Below, in pieces: positions 9,245-19,226 of a stretch of DNA of 64,000 nt; positions within the stretch are counted from its first letter, which is position 1, and each line of letters begins with the position of its first letter. Source of the stretch: Pantoea sp. IMH. GTDB lineage: Bacteria > Pseudomonadota > Gammaproteobacteria > Enterobacterales > Enterobacteriaceae. The notes below the pieces were generated by a model. The model was not told the DNA's origin, ran no database searches, and saw only the letters and a list, made by a program, of their open reading frames with translations. The stretch is taken from NCBI RefSeq assembly GCF_000599885.1, contig NZ_JFGT01000006.1, forward strand, positions 248,001 through 312,000, read 5' to 3'. The translations under genes and the position numbers were made by a program.

Positions 9245-9835
9245 ATGTTTGGCTATCGCTCTGCTGCGCCCAAAGTGCGCCTCTCCACTGACCGGCTGGT
9301 CGTACGCCTCGTCCACGAGCGTGATGCCTGGCGTCTCGCTGATTACTATGCTGAAAACCGCACCTTTCTGAAGCCCTGGGAGCCGGTACGCGATGAGAGC
9401 CACTGCTATCCATCTGGCTGGCAGGCGCGCCTGGGGTTAATTACCGATATGCATAAACAGGGCAGCGCTTTCTATTTCGCGGTAATGGATCCGGATGAAA
9501 ATGAGGTGCGGGGCGTGGCAAACTTCAGCAACGTGGTGCGTGGCTCCTTTCACGCCTGCTATCTGGGCTATTCGCTCGGTGAGAAATGGCAGGGGCAGGG
9601 AATGATGTTTGAAGCGTTACAGGCCGCTATCCGCTATATGCAGCGTCAGCAGCGCATTCACCGTATCATGGCGAACTATATGCCGCATAATCAGCGAAGC
9701 GGTAACCTGCTGGCGCGCCTGGGGTTCGAGAAAGAGGGCTACGCCAAAGCCTATTTATTGATTGATGGCCGCTGGCAGGATCACGTGCTGACGGCCCTGA
9801 CGTCCAGAGAATGGACACCGGAAAGACGCGGATAA
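9245..9835 (+). CDS. rimJ: Ribosomal protein S5 alanine N-acetyltransferase
   Basis: A 196-residue GNAT-fold acetyltransferase matching E. coli RimJ, which acetylates the N-terminal Ala of ribosomal protein S5 and assists 30S maturation. Motifs: [19 protein letters not shown] at the N-terminus, [26 protein letters not shown] (acetyl-CoA loop Q/RxxGxG/A type), and [23 protein letters not shown]. The frame is open from 9017, but the ATG at 9245 gives MFGYRS and has AGGAGA upstream. It is the first gene of a tight rimJ-yceH-mviM run (7- and 1-base gaps). Confidence 0.96.
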   Translation: MFGYRSAAPKVRLSTDRLVVRLVHERDAWRLADYYAENRTFLKPWEPVRDESHCYPSGWQARLGLITDMHKQGSAFYFAVMDPDENEVRGVANFSNVVRGSFHACYLGYSLGEKWQGQGMMFEALQAAIRYMQRQQRIHRIMANYMPHNQRSGNLLARLGFEKEGYAKAYLLIDGRWQDHVLTALTSREWTPERRG

Positions 9836-9842
9836 TCACACC

Positions 9843-10481
9843 ATGAAAATGCTTTTGTCGCCCGTCGAGGCGCGTACGCTTGGCTGTCTGCTGGAAAAGC
9901 AGGTCACCACACCGGAACAGTACCCAATGTCCCTTAACGGCGTTGTCACCGCCTGTAACCAGAAGTCAAACCGGGAGCCGGTGATGACGCTGAGCGAAGT
10001 GGCGGTGCAGGAGACGCTGGACGAGCTGGTAAAAAAACACCTTGTCACGCCGCAAAGTGGTTTTGGCAACCGGGTGGTGAAATATGAACACCGATTCTGC
10101 AATACGGCGTTCGGCCAGCTAAAATTTTCCCCCGCCGAGCTGGCAATTATCACCACGCTGCTGTTGAGAGGGGCGCAGACGCCGGGCGAATTACGGACGC
10201 GCAGCGGCCGCCTGCATGAGTTTACCGATATGGGGGAAGTGGAGCAGGCGCTGGAAAGGCTGGCGACCCGTGAAGATGGCCCCTTTGTCGTCCGGCTGGC
10301 GCGGGAGCCAGGCAAGCGGGAAAGTCGCTACATGCATCTCTTCAGCGGCGATGTTGACGAATCCCCTGCCACGCCGGAGACAGAACAAAGTGATATTGAC
10401 CTTGCAGAACGAGTCGCTGAACTGGAGCGACAGGTCGCGGAAATGCAGCAGCAACTGGCTAAACTGACACAAGGAACCTGA
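9843..10481 (+). CDS. yceH: YceH family protein (DUF480)
   Basis: 212 residues. Two winged-helix-like DUF480 repeats ([26 protein letters not shown] and [24 protein letters not shown]) are followed by an acidic linker and a C-terminal coiled coil ([22 protein letters not shown]). It is a conserved proteobacterial protein of unknown function; the repeats suggest DNA or protein binding. It starts seven bases after rimJ and is followed one base after its stop by mviM, so it is almost certainly cotranscribed. Confidence 0.92.
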   Translation: MKMLLSPVEARTLGCLLEKQVTTPEQYPMSLNGVVTACNQKSNREPVMTLSEVAVQETLDELVKKHLVTPQSGFGNRVVKYEHRFCNTAFGQLKFSPAELAIITTLLLRGAQTPGELRTRSGRLHEFTDMGEVEQALERLATREDGPFVVRLAREPGKRESRYMHLFSGDVDESPATPETEQSDIDLAERVAELERQVAEMQQQLAKLTQGT

Positions 10482-10482
10482 G

Positions 10483-11406
10483 ATGAGACAACTGCGGATT
10501 GGCATTGTGGGGCTGGGAAGCATTGCGCAAAAAGCCTGGCTGCCGGTGGTGACCAGGACCGGTGACTGGCAGATTGCCGGCGCCTTTTCACCGAATCAGG
10601 CGAAGGCAAAACCGATCTGCGACAGCTACCGGATCCCCCTCTTTTCATCCCTGGACTCGCTGGCAGCCGCCTGCGATGCCGTGTTCGTTCATACCTCAAC
10701 CGACAGCCATTTCGCCATCGTTAAGCAGCTGCTGCTGGCGGGAGTGGATGTGTGCGTGGACAAGCCGCTGGCGGCGAAGCTGAACGAGGCGGAAGAGCTG
10801 GTCGCGCTGGCTCACCGTCTTGGCCGCAAGCTGATGGTGGCATTTAACCGTCGATTTGCACCGCGTTATCTGCAACTTAAAGGGCAGATGGAGGCGCCCG
10901 CCTCGCTGAGAATGGATAAACACCGCAGCGACAGCGTTGGCCCGCACGATCTTTTCTTTACGCTGCTGGATGATTATCTTCACGTCGTCGATACGGCGCT
11001 CTGGCTGGGCGGCGGCAGTGGAAAACTGCAAAGCGGCATCATTCAGACCAGCGGGGCGGGAGAAATGCTCTATGCCGAACACCATTTCAGCAGCGGTCCG
11101 GCGCTGATAACCACCAGCATGCACCGGCGCGCAGGCACTCAGCGCGAGACGGTCATGGCGATAGCGGAGCGCAGCGTCTGGCATCTGCACGATATGCGGG
11201 ACTATCAGCAGGAAACGGAAGGGAAGATGGTTATCGACCCGGTGCCGGGCTGGATGAGCACACTGGAACAGCGGGGATTTATGGGGGCGGCGCACCACTT
11301 TATCAGCTGCGTACAAAATCAGACAATGCCGCAGACCTCAGGTGAGCAGGCGCTGATGGCGCAGCGTATCGTCGAGAAACTCTGGCGGGATAGCGACCGC
11401 GAATAA
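10483..11406 (+). CDS. mviM: Gfo/Idh/MocA family oxidoreductase MviM
   Basis: A 307-residue putative NAD(P)-dependent dehydrogenase. The N-terminal Rossmann loop GIVGLGSIAQKAWLPV is at residues 6-21. The family EKP-type motif appears as VDVCVDKPLAAKLNEAEEL, with the Lys of the catalytic pair. A C-terminal alpha/beta domain follows. The substrate is unknown; in Salmonella and E. coli the gene sits before murJ, as here, and despite the name (mouse virulence) its role is unclear. The ATG lies two bases after the yceH stop. Confidence 0.93.
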   Translation: MRQLRIGIVGLGSIAQKAWLPVVTRTGDWQIAGAFSPNQAKAKPICDSYRIPLFSSLDSLAAACDAVFVHTSTDSHFAIVKQLLLAGVDVCVDKPLAAKLNEAEELVALAHRLGRKLMVAFNRRFAPRYLQLKGQMEAPASLRMDKHRSDSVGPHDLFFTLLDDYLHVVDTALWLGGGSGKLQSGIIQTSGAGEMLYAEHHFSSGPALITTSMHRRAGTQRETVMAIAERSVWHLHDMRDYQQETEGKMVIDPVPGWMSTLEQRGFMGAAHHFISCVQNQTMPQTSGEQALMAQRIVEKLWRDSDRE

Positions 11407-11538
11407 TCCGCTGTAACAAACGAAAGTGGTTATTTCCTTCAGCATCAGTAGACTATGCCGATTCCTGACCGGTCGCCCTGGCCGGTCAGACGCCCGCTGT
11501 GGCTCAGTCACCTATCAAGTGGAACCATCAGGAAGAAC

Positions 11539-13077
11539 ATGAACCTGTTAAAATCGCTGGCGGCGGTCAGTTCGATGACGCTCTTTTCGCGCGTGCTGGG
11601 ATTTGCCCGCGACGCCATTGTCGCAAGAGTTTTTGGCGCCGGGATGGCGACAGATGCCTTTTTCGTCGCCTTTAAGCTGCCTAATCTGCTCCGCCGTATT
11701 TTTGCCGAAGGGGCTTTCTCCCAGGCATTTGTGCCGATCCTTGCCGAATATAAAAGCCAGCAGGGCGAAGAGGCGACGCGGGTCTTTATCGCTTATGTCT
11801 CCGGGCTACTGACGCTGGCGCTGGCGCTGGTCACCGTGCTGGGTATGTTTGCCGCGCCCTGGGTAATCCTCGCCACGGCGCCCGGTTTTGCCGACACTCA
11901 GGCGAAATTTGAACTGACCTCTTCCCTGCTACGCATCACCTTCCCCTATATCATGCTGATTTCGCTGGCTTCGCTTTCCGGCGCAATCCTCAATACCTGG
12001 AATCGTTTTTCGGTTCCGGCGTTTGCGCCGACGCTGCTTAATATCAGCATGATTAGCTTTGCCCTGTTTGCCGCCCCCTATTTTAACCCGCCGGTGCTGG
12101 CGCTCGCCTGGGCGGTTGTCGCCGGCGGCGTCCTTCAGCTCGGCTATCAGCTTCCTCATCTGCGCAAAATCGGCATGCTGGTGCTGCCGAGGCTTAATCT
12201 CAAAGACGCGGGCGTCTGGCGGGTAATGCGTCAGATGGGGCCGGCGATTTTAGGCGTTTCGGTCAGCCAGATCTCGCTAATCATTAACACTATTTTTGCT
12301 TCTTTTCTGGTATCGGGTTCGGTTTCCTGGATGTACTACGCCGACCGCCTGATGGAATTTCCCTCCGGCGTGCTGGGCGTGGCGCTGGGCACCATTTTGC
12401 TGCCGTCACTGGCGAAGAGTTTCTCCAGCGGCAATCACGATGAGTATTCGCGCCTGATGGACTGGGGCCTGCGCCTCTGTTTCCTGCTGGCATTGCCAAG
12501 CGCGGTGGCGCTCGGGATTCTGGCCAAGGCGCTGACCGTGGCGCTGTTTCAGTATGGCAAGTTCACCGCCTTCGATGCGGCGATGACGCAACGTGCTCTG
12601 GTCGCTTATTCGGTCGGGCTGATGGGGCTGATTGTGGTAAAAGTGCTGGCGCCGGGCTTTTATTCGCGGCAGAACATCAAAACGCCGGTGAAAATCGCCA
12701 TCGTCACGCTGATCGTGACGCAATTAATGAACCTGGCTTTTATTGGTCCGCTGAAGCATGCCGGGCTGGCCCTGTCGATTGGTCTGGCGGCCTGTCTGAA
12801 CGCCTCGCTGCTCTACTGGCAGTTGCGCAAGCAGAAAATTTTCCACCCGCAGCCGGGCTGGTTCAGTTTCCTTCTGCGTCTTTTTATCGCATTGGTGGCG
12901 ATGGCCGCCGCGCTGGTGGGTATGTTGTGGGTAATGCCTGAGTGGGAGGTCGGCAATATGGCGTGGCGTCTGCTGCGGCTTGCGGCAGTTTGCGCTGTGG
13001 GTGGGAGCGTTTACTTCCTGGTGCTGATGGCGCTGGGCTTTCGTCTGCGCGATTTTGCCCGCCGCACCACACTCTGA
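11539..13077 (+). CDS. murJ: Lipid II flippase MurJ
   Basis: A 512-residue polytopic inner-membrane protein of the MOP superfamily with about 14 hydrophobic helices, colinear with E. coli MurJ (511 aa). It moves lipid II to the periplasmic face for peptidoglycan synthesis and is essential. Charged residues lining the cavity are present: the Arg of [14 protein letters not shown] in TM1 and the RR of [20 protein letters not shown]. The frame is open from 11455, but the ATG at 11539 has AGGAAG at correct spacing and the family N-terminus [14 protein letters not shown]. It is convergent with the flgMN genes across a hairpin. Confidence 0.96.
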   Translation: MNLLKSLAAVSSMTLFSRVLGFARDAIVARVFGAGMATDAFFVAFKLPNLLRRIFAEGAFSQAFVPILAEYKSQQGEEATRVFIAYVSGLLTLALALVTVLGMFAAPWVILATAPGFADTQAKFELTSSLLRITFPYIMLISLASLSGAILNTWNRFSVPAFAPTLLNISMISFALFAAPYFNPPVLALAWAVVAGGVLQLGYQLPHLRKIGMLVLPRLNLKDAGVWRVMRQMGPAILGVSVSQISLIINTIFASFLVSGSVSWMYYADRLMEFPSGVLGVALGTILLPSLAKSFSSGNHDEYSRLMDWGLRLCFLLALPSAVALGILAKALTVALFQYGKFTAFDAAMTQRALVAYSVGLMGLIVVKVLAPGFYSRQNIKTPVKIAIVTLIVTQLMNLAFIGPLKHAGLALSIGLAACLNASLLYWQLRKQKIFHPQPGWFSFLLRLFIALVAMAAALVGMLWVMPEWEVGNMAWRLLRLAAVCAVGGSVYFLVLMALGFRLRDFARRTTL

Positions 13078-13086
13078 ATAAACACA

Positions 13087-13115
13087 ACCCCGGCGCAGTT
13101 ACACTGCGCCGGGGT
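13087..13115. terminator. Bidirectional hairpin between murJ and flgN
   Basis: A perfect 12-bp GC-rich stem, ACCCCGGCGCAG / CTGCGCCGGGGT with a five-base loop, sits between convergent genes. T-rich sequence follows only on the minus side (TTGTGTTTATT), so it may serve mainly flgMN. Confidence 0.8.
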
Positions 13116-13154
13116 CTGAATGCTTATCCGTGACTCTCCGCTACAACATCGGAT

Positions 13155-13586
13155 TTAAACTTTACGGCTGATAAAACTGCTGGTGGTGGCCTGACCATCC
13201 GGACCGTAGAATTTCTGCGTCTGGTGAGGTCTAAGCACCTCCAGCGCCTGCCCGGTAAAATCAATCTGGTGATTTAACAGCAACCCATTGTGCAGGTTAG
13301 TGTCCCGCAGCTTAACGGTCTGTTCCTGAATGGCAGCCCAGCGGCGGGCCATATCAGGATGGCGGCTGTAGGGCGCATGAACCCCGGCCTCTTTTTCCGC
13401 ATCCCGTCGCATCTGCTCGATAAAATTGAGCGTGGCCAGCAGGGAGCTTTTGTCTTCGGTGATACGTTGGAGCAGGCTGCTGTTGATCTGCCCGCCGGAG
13501 AGCTGTTCCTGCTCTGCCAGCATTACGTCGGCGAGACTTCCCAGTACTTCCAGCATTTTATCCAGCGAGGTCAGCAGCTTTTGCAT
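13155..13586 (-). CDS. flgN: Flagellar chaperone FlgN
   Basis: A 143-residue helical protein in the flgM-flgN pair. FlgN is the cytoplasmic export chaperone for the hook-filament junction proteins FlgK and FlgL, both encoded later in this window. The sequence is helical and Gln/Leu-rich at the N-terminus (LLTSLDKMLEVLGSLADVMLAEQEQL), with ARRWAAIQEQTVKLRDTNLHNG, typical of FlgN. It begins four bases after the flgM stop. Confidence 0.93.
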   Translation of the reverse strand: MQKLLTSLDKMLEVLGSLADVMLAEQEQLSGGQINSSLLQRITEDKSSLLATLNFIEQMRRDAEKEAGVHAPYSRHPDMARRWAAIQEQTVKLRDTNLHNGLLLNHQIDFTGQALEVLRPHQTQKFYGPDGQATTSSFISRKV

Positions 13587-13590
13587 GTTG

Positions 13591-13887
13591 TTAATTACCT
13601 TCCAAAGAATCTTTCGCTTCCTGAATCAGGGCGTCGGCGATTTTGCCACTATCCATCTTCAGTTCGCCGTTACGGATAGCCGTCTTAAGCTCTTCCACGC
13701 GGGCGGTGTTAATGTCCTGTGAGCTGGCTTTGGTCAGCTGCGACTGCGCGCCGCTCAGCACGACCTGAGTCCCGGCTACGGGGGTATTTGTTTCTGCCGG
13801 ACGAGCTTTCGGCGCAGCAGGTTCGCTGGTTTCGCGCTGCTGAATAGTGCTGCCCGGTTTTACAGGCTGAGTTCTTTCGATGCTCAT
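13591..13887 (-). CDS. flgM: Anti-sigma-28 factor FlgM
   Basis: 98 residues. The N-terminal half is disordered (Pro, Thr and Ala rich), as expected for a protein that is secreted unfolded. The C-terminal half binds FliA (VVLSGAQSQL..., TARVEELKTAIRNGELKMDSGKIADALI). FlgM holds sigma-28 inactive until hook completion, when it is exported. A sigma-28 promoter is visible upstream at 13956-13982, giving the expected autoregulatory loop. Confidence 0.95.
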   Translation of the reverse strand: MSIERTQPVKPGSTIQQRETSEPAAPKARPAETNTPVAGTQVVLSGAQSQLTKASSQDINTARVEELKTAIRNGELKMDSGKIADALIQEAKDSLEGN

Positions 13888-13955
13888 ATCTGACTCCTTA
13901 AGTCTCAGGCAAAATCCGCCCGATAAGCGTTAGTGTATGACGTCTGTTATTTACA

Positions 13956-13982
13956 CTATCGGCAACAGGGAAGCCAGCTTTA
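13956..13982 (-). promoter_or_regulatory. Sigma-28 (FliA) promoter for flgMN
   Basis: On the minus strand the order is TAAAGCTG - 11 bases - GCCGATAG, against the FliA consensus TAAAGTTT-N11-GCCGATAA. The -10 end is 69 bases before the flgM ATG. This is the class 3 promoter expected between flgA and flgM. Confidence 0.85.
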
Positions 13983-13997
13983 GCCTTTTATAAGCAT

Positions 13998-14666
13998 TTA
14001 TAGCGATATAAGAATATTCCCATCAGGCGCCACTTCACCACTGACAATCTGACCGTTATTCATGCGGACTCTGACCCGCTGCGCGGCGGTCGCATTATTC
14101 ATCGCGCGGCCGTCGCTGGTGATGTTAAATCCCTCGCCGCGCGCGGTTACCGTGACGTTCTGTCCCGCTTTCACGCGCCAGGGCTGCCTGACCATCATCA
14201 GCGAGAGCGGCTGTCCGGGCATGATGTCGCGCAGAGCAATCGCATCGGTGACCTCGGCGGCGGTCATCACGGTGCGTGCAGGGAGCGTATCAAGGCGCCC
14301 ATGCTCAAGCTTGATATCCGCCTCTGTCAGCGGCGTGCCGCGGCGAACCGCACGTGCCGCCACCACATACTCGCCGGTCACCTGGAGCTGAACCTGAAGG
14401 TAGCGGCGGTTTTGATCGCAGCTGGCCGCCACGCTCATATTGCCCCACATGCGGCTGTTGCCCGGCAGGGAAAACTGCGGATTATCACAGGCGGGCCACT
14501 GGGACTGAGGCGTTTTCACCACTACGGTGAGGGTATCGGCACGCTGTCCGCTTTCCCCATAGCGTGTGGTAAAAAATTGCGTTAGCTGCGCGGTCAGGTC
14601 GCCAGCGCTGGCCAGCACCGGAAACAGCCCTAAAATCGCCGTCAGCAGACAGATTACTCCGCGCAT
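13998..14666 (-). CDS. flgA: Flagellar P-ring assembly chaperone FlgA
   Basis: A 222-residue periplasmic protein. The signal peptide is about residues 1-21 (ALGLFPVLASA before GDLT). A C-terminal SAF domain contains RRGTPLTEADI, RDIMPGQPLSLMMVRQPWRVKAGQ and VTVTARGEGFNITSDGRAMNNATAAQRVRVRMNNGQ in sequence. FlgA helps FlgI polymerise into the P ring around the rod. It is transcribed away from flgB, across a 155-base divergent promoter region, and is read towards flgM. Confidence 0.95.
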   Translation of the reverse strand: MRGVICLLTAILGLFPVLASAGDLTAQLTQFFTTRYGESGQRADTLTVVVKTPQSQWPACDNPQFSLPGNSRMWGNMSVAASCDQNRRYLQVQLQVTGEYVVAARAVRRGTPLTEADIKLEHGRLDTLPARTVMTAAEVTDAIALRDIMPGQPLSLMMVRQPWRVKAGQNVTVTARGEGFNITSDGRAMNNATAAQRVRVRMNNGQIVSGEVAPDGNILISL

Positions 14667-14821
14667 CTTCTCATCCCCTTATTCAACATGGCACCGATTC
14701 TACCCGCGAGTCCCTCCTGTTCAAGGCGCAAATTAGCGACGAATTTACGCGCTATTCCGGCGATAGTCCTTTTCACCGCGCGATATGCTGTCAGCTCTGA
14801 ATTTTCATTTGCGGAGGAAGC

Positions 14822-15235
14822 ATGCTCGACAAACTGGACGCGGCATTACGGTTTAATACCGAAGCATTAAACCTGCGTGCCCAGCGGCAGGAAATCCTGG
14901 CATCCAACATTGCCAACGCTGACACGCCCGGCTATCAGGCTCGCGATATCGATTTCGCCAGCCAGCTGAATAAGGTGATGGAGCAGGGCCGTGCGCCTGG
15001 ATCAGGGCTGTCGCTGGCGGTGACGTCGGCTCGTCATATTCCTGCGGAAACGCTGCAACCGCCTTCCATGGACCTGCTGTACCGCATCCCGGATCAGCCT
15101 GCGATGGATGGCAACACGGTAGATATGGACCGGGAACGTACTCAATTCGCGGATAACAGCCTGAAATACCAGACGGATCTGACCATGATCAGCGGTCAGA
15201 TCAAAGGCATGATGTCCGTGCTACAGGGGCAATAA
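14822..15235 (+). CDS. flgB: Flagellar proximal rod protein FlgB
   Basis: 137 residues and the first gene of the flgBCDEFGHIJ operon. The N-terminal rod/hook signature is [30 protein letters not shown]. The ATG at 14822 has GGAGGAA upstream. FlgB forms the most proximal part of the rod in the periplasm and is exported by the flagellar type III apparatus, so it has no cleaved signal. The upstream 155 bases should contain an FlhDC-dependent class 2 promoter, which I could not pinpoint. Confidence 0.96.
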   Translation: MLDKLDAALRFNTEALNLRAQRQEILASNIANADTPGYQARDIDFASQLNKVMEQGRAPGSGLSLAVTSARHIPAETLQPPSMDLLYRIPDQPAMDGNTVDMDRERTQFADNSLKYQTDLTMISGQIKGMMSVLQGQ

Positions 15236-15238
15236 TTT

Positions 15239-15643
15239 ATGGCTTTACTGAACATTTTTGATATAGCGGGATCGGCGATGAATGCGCAGTCCCAGCGGCT
15301 GAACGTCAGCGCCAGTAACCTGGCAAACGCCGACAGCGTCACCGGGCCGGACGGCCAGCCTTACGTCGCCAAGCAGGTAGTTTTCCAGACGGCGGCCATG
15401 CCTGGCTCGCCAACCGGCGGCGTACGTGTCTCGCAGGTCGTTGACGATCCAACGCCGGCGAAGCTCGTCTATGAACCCGGTAATCCGATGGCGGATGCGA
15501 AAGGCTACGTGAAGATGCCAAACGTGGACGTTGTGAGTGAAACGGTTAACACCATGTCAGCTTCACGCAGCTACCAGGCGAACGTCGAGGTGTTAAACAC
15601 CGTGAAGCAAATGATGATGAAAACCCTGACGATTGGTCAATAA
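15239..15643 (+). CDS. flgC: Flagellar proximal rod protein FlgC
   Basis: 134 residues. The N-terminal [15 protein letters not shown] rod motif and the C-terminal [22 protein letters not shown] helix assemble with each other in the rod. It starts three bases after the flgB stop, indicating translational coupling. Length matches E. coli FlgC. Confidence 0.96.
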   Translation: MALLNIFDIAGSAMNAQSQRLNVSASNLANADSVTGPDGQPYVAKQVVFQTAAMPGSPTGGVRVSQVVDDPTPAKLVYEPGNPMADAKGYVKMPNVDVVSETVNTMSASRSYQANVEVLNTVKQMMMKTLTIGQ

Positions 15644-15654
15644 GGAGCGGGCAG

Positions 15655-16326
15655 ATGGGCATTGCAGTAGGCGTTAATGAGTCCCTGGACTACAGCGCAA
15701 TCAAAACAGCAACGTCAACGACGGAGAACTCCTCGGCTGACCTGCAAAATAACTTCCTGACGCTGCTGGTCACCCAGTTGAAAAACCAGGACCCGACCAA
15801 TCCGATGGATAACAGCCAGCTCACCACGCAGCTGGCACAGATCAACACCCTGAGCGGTATCGAGAAGCTCAATACCACGCTGGGTTCGATTTCCGGTCAG
15901 ATCAACAGCGGACAATCGCTGCAGGCTTCCGCCCTGATTGGTCACGGCGTGATGGTGAATGGGTCACAGATTCTGGTCGGCAGCGGCGACACCACGCCGT
16001 TCGGCGTCAGTCTGGATCAGGCCTCAACCGCCACTCAGGCCACCATTACCGATGCGTCAGGCAAAATTGTCAAAACTATTGAGCTTGGTGGTCTTAGCGC
16101 CGGGGTACATACCTTCGCCTGGGACGGCACAACGACGGATGGCACCACCGCCGCAGACGGTAAATACCAGGTTTCACTCAGCGCCAGCAACGCTTCAGGC
16201 CCACTGGTTTCGCAGCCGCTGAACTACGCACTGGTTACCGGGGTAACTAACGACGCCAGCGGTGCCGTTTTAGACCTCGGCACGTTGGGGAAAACCACCC
16301 TCGCGAACGTTCGTCAGATTATTTAA
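15655..16326 (+). CDS. flgD: Flagellar hook-capping (scaffolding) protein FlgD
   Basis: 223 residues. The conserved N-terminal export and cap segment is FLTLLVTQLKNQDPTNPMDNSQLTTQLAQINTL. The central and C-terminal part has FlgD Ig-like/tudor domains (TFAWDGTTTDGTTAADGKYQVSL). FlgD caps the growing hook and is discarded afterwards. It lies eleven bases after flgC and 29 before flgE. Confidence 0.96.
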   Translation: MGIAVGVNESLDYSAIKTATSTTENSSADLQNNFLTLLVTQLKNQDPTNPMDNSQLTTQLAQINTLSGIEKLNTTLGSISGQINSGQSLQASALIGHGVMVNGSQILVGSGDTTPFGVSLDQASTATQATITDASGKIVKTIELGGLSAGVHTFAWDGTTTDGTTAADGKYQVSLSASNASGPLVSQPLNYALVTGVTNDASGAVLDLGTLGKTTLANVRQII

Positions 16327-16355
16327 CCACTTAACCCTTATCCAGGAGTGAACTC

Positions 16356-17564
16356 ATGGGCTTTTCACAGGCAGTAAGCGGCTTGAACGCCGCCTCCAGT
16401 AACCTTGACGTTATTGGTAACAACATCTCTAACTCCGCGACCGTGGGCTTTAAATCTGCGACCGTTTCTTTTGCCGATATGTTTGCCGGCTCAAAAGTGG
16501 GTCTGGGCGTCAAAGTGGCAGCGGTAACGCAGGACTTTAACGACGGCACCACCACCTCGACCAGCCGTGGCCTTGACGTGGCGATCAGCCAGTCAGGTTT
16601 TTTCCGTATGGCCGATCCAAATGGCGCGGTCTACTACAGCCGTAACGGCCAGTTCACCCTGGATGCCAACCGCAACATCGTGAATGCCGATGGCCTGCAG
16701 CTGACCGGTTACCCGGCAACAGGTACGCCACCTGCTGTCCAGACCGGTGCTAACCCGGTTGGCCTGAGCGTGCCGACCACCGCCATGTCAGCAAAAGCCA
16801 CCTCCACGGCGGCGCTGGTGGCTAACCTGAACTCAACCGACAGCGTGCCGACCAAAACCCCGCTCGATATCAACGATCCGGATACCTATAACAGCAAAGC
16901 GTCCATGACCACCTTTGACTCGCTGGGTAACGAACATACGCTGAACCTTTACTTCACCAAAACCGCCGCAGGTGAGTGGACGGCGAACGTGAAGGATGCC
17001 AGCGCCGCGGATCCTACGGCAGATGTTGGCACTTTTGATATGTCGTTCAACACCAGCGGTCAGCTGACCTCTTCCGCCGTGCAGACGCTGAACCTGCTGC
17101 CGCTTAACGGTTCAGCAGCGACGCCAATTACCCTGAGCATGCTGAACAGTCAGCAGCAGAACACCGGTACCAGCACCTTCGGTAACCCGACTCAGGACGG
17201 CTACAAACCGGGCGAACTGACCAGCTACCAGATCAACAACGACGGCACCCTGGTTGGTAACTACTCCAACGAGAAGACCCAGGTGCTGGGCCAGATCGCT
17301 CTGGCTAACTTCGCTAACCCGGAAGGGCTGAAGTCAGAAGGCAATAACGTCTGGTCCGCGACAAACACCTCCGGTCAGGCGCTGGTCGGTCTTGCCGGCA
17401 CCGGTAACCTTGGCACGCTGACCGCAGGTGCGCTGGAATCCTCCAACGTTGACCTGAGTAAAGAGCTGGTCAACATGATCGTCGCACAGCGTAACTATCA
17501 GTCAAACGCCCAGACCATCAAAACGCAGGACCAGATCCTTAACACCCTGGTCAACCTGCGCTAA
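16356..17564 (+). CDS. flgE: Flagellar hook protein FlgE
   Basis: 402 residues, the same length as the E. coli protein. The N-terminal motif is AVSGLNAASSNLDVIGNNISNSATVGFKSA. A variable central region follows. The C-terminal signature is ALESSNVDLSKELVNMIVAQRNYQSNAQTIKTQDQILNTLV. FlgE polymerises into the universal-joint hook. Codon use is strongly biased to the preferred set, as for a highly expressed structural protein. Confidence 0.97.
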   Translation: MGFSQAVSGLNAASSNLDVIGNNISNSATVGFKSATVSFADMFAGSKVGLGVKVAAVTQDFNDGTTTSTSRGLDVAISQSGFFRMADPNGAVYYSRNGQFTLDANRNIVNADGLQLTGYPATGTPPAVQTGANPVGLSVPTTAMSAKATSTAALVANLNSTDSVPTKTPLDINDPDTYNSKASMTTFDSLGNEHTLNLYFTKTAAGEWTANVKDASAADPTADVGTFDMSFNTSGQLTSSAVQTLNLLPLNGSAATPITLSMLNSQQQNTGTSTFGNPTQDGYKPGELTSYQINNDGTLVGNYSNEKTQVLGQIALANFANPEGLKSEGNNVWSATNTSGQALVGLAGTGNLGTLTAGALESSNVDLSKELVNMIVAQRNYQSNAQTIKTQDQILNTLVNLR

Positions 17565-17585
17565 TACGGCTAACAGGATCGTCTT

Positions 17586-18341
17586 ATGGATCACGCGATA
17601 TATACCGCAATGGGGGCTGCCAGTCAGACCCTCGAACGGCAGGCAGTAACGTCCAGCAACCTGGCCAACGCCTCCACACCCGGCTTCCGCGCACAGCTCA
17701 ACGCCATGCGTGCCGTGCCGGTGCAGGGCTTGTCGCTGCCGACGCGCACGCTGGTCACAGCGTCAACGCCCGGGTCGGATATGTCTCCCGGCGCAATGGA
17801 CTACACCGAACGTTCGCTGGACGTTGCGGTGAGGCAGGATGGCTGGCTGGCGGTTCGTGCGCCCGATGGCACCGAGGCCTATACCCGCAACGGTAACATG
17901 CAGTTAGATCCGGCGGGCCAGCTCACCATCCAGGGCAACCTGGTGATGGGCGACGGCGGACCGATTGCCGTGCCGCAGGGTTCTGAAATCACCATCGCGG
18001 CCGACGGATCGATTACCGCGCTGAATCCGGGCGATCCGCCGAATGCGACTGTCCAGCTGGGCCGTCTGAAGCTGGTGAAAGCGGTGGGGTCTGAAGTGGT
18101 GCGCGGCGATGACGGCTTGTTCCGTCCTAACGCCAGCACCCAGGCCCAGCGCGGTGCCGTTCTGCAAAACGATCCGACCATACAGGTCATGCCTGGCGTG
18201 CTGGAAGGCAGCAACGTTAAGCCGATCGAAACCATGGTCGACATGATCGCCAACGCACGCCGCTTTGAGATGCAGATGAAAGTGATCTCAAGCGTCAATG
18301 AGAATGAACAACGCGCTAACCAGCTGCTGTCGATGAGCTAA
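17586..18341 (+). CDS. flgF: Flagellar proximal rod protein FlgF
   Basis: 251 residues: N-terminal LERQAVTSSNLANASTPGFRAQ, a flagellar hook-basal-body middle domain, and C-terminal LEGSNVKPIETMVDMIANARRFEMQMKVI. It forms the proximal rod between FlgC and FlgG. It lies 21 bases after flgE and 17 before flgG. Confidence 0.96.
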   Translation: MDHAIYTAMGAASQTLERQAVTSSNLANASTPGFRAQLNAMRAVPVQGLSLPTRTLVTASTPGSDMSPGAMDYTERSLDVAVRQDGWLAVRAPDGTEAYTRNGNMQLDPAGQLTIQGNLVMGDGGPIAVPQGSEITIAADGSITALNPGDPPNATVQLGRLKLVKAVGSEVVRGDDGLFRPNASTQAQRGAVLQNDPTIQVMPGVLEGSNVKPIETMVDMIANARRFEMQMKVISSVNENEQRANQLLSMS

Positions 18342-18358
18342 GCGCAGAGGAAAACTGA

Positions 18359-19141
18359 ATGATTCGTTCCTTATGGATTGCCAAAACTGGCCTTGACGCC
18401 CAGCAGACAAATATGGACGTCATCTCCAACAACCTGGCAAACGTCAGCACCAACGGCTTTAAACGCCAGCGTGCGGTTTTTGAAGATTTGATGTATCAGA
18501 CGCTGCGTCAGCCGGGCGCACAGTCTTCCGAGCAGACGACGCTGCCTTCCGGTATGCAGATTGGTACCGGTACGCGACCAGTCGCCACCGAGCGCCTGCA
18601 CACTCAGGGTAACCTGAACAAAACTGACTCATCAAAAGATGTGGCGATCAGCGGGCAGGGCTTCTTCCAGGTACAGATGCCGGACGGCACCCTGGCTTAC
18701 ACCCGTGACGGTTCGTTTCAGACTGACCAGAATGGCCAGTTGGTGACCAACGGCGGCTTTCCTGTTCAGCCTGCCATCACCATCCCGGCGAACTCACTGA
18801 GCATGACCATTGGTCGTGACGGTGTGGTCAGTGTCACGCAGCAGGGTCAGGCGCAGCCGGTACAGGTTGGTCAGCTTACGCTGAGCACCTTTATCAACGA
18901 TGCGGGTCTGGAAAGTAAAGGTGAAAACCTTTATCAGGAAACCCAGGCATCAGGCGCACCCACCGACAGCGCACCAGGCAACAACGGCGCGGGCCTGCTT
19001 TATCAGGGTTACGTCGAAACATCTAACGTAAACGTCGCCGAAGAGCTGGTCAGCATGATCCAGACTCAGCGCGCTTACGAGATTAACAGCAAAGCAATCA
19101 GCACATCCGATCAGATGCTGGCCAAGCTGACCCAGTTGTAA
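18359..19141 (+). CDS. flgG: Flagellar distal rod protein FlgG
   Basis: 260 residues, standard length. The N-terminus is [36 protein letters not shown]. The C-terminus is [40 protein letters not shown]. FlgG builds the distal drive-shaft that crosses the P and L rings. It precedes a hairpin in the flgG-flgH gap. Confidence 0.97.
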   Translation: MIRSLWIAKTGLDAQQTNMDVISNNLANVSTNGFKRQRAVFEDLMYQTLRQPGAQSSEQTTLPSGMQIGTGTRPVATERLHTQGNLNKTDSSKDVAISGQGFFQVQMPDGTLAYTRDGSFQTDQNGQLVTNGGFPVQPAITIPANSLSMTIGRDGVVSVTQQGQAQPVQVGQLTLSTFINDAGLESKGENLYQETQASGAPTDSAPGNNGAGLLYQGYVETSNVNVAEELVSMIQTQRAYEINSKAISTSDQMLAKLTQL

Positions 19142-19166
19142 TTCGCGGCACTGTACTTGTCGTAAC

Positions 19167-19184
19167 GGCCGGGCTTGCCCGGCC
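19167..19184 (+). terminator. Hairpin in flgG-flgH gap
   Basis: GGCCGGGC-TT-GCCCGGCC forms a short GC stem followed by CTTAATAAAAG. It may attenuate or stabilise mRNA inside the operon rather than end it, since flgH and flgI have no other obvious promoter. Confidence 0.4.
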
Positions 19185-19226
19185 CTTAATAAAAGCAATC
19201 TCTTGATTATTAAAGGTAGTTATTCC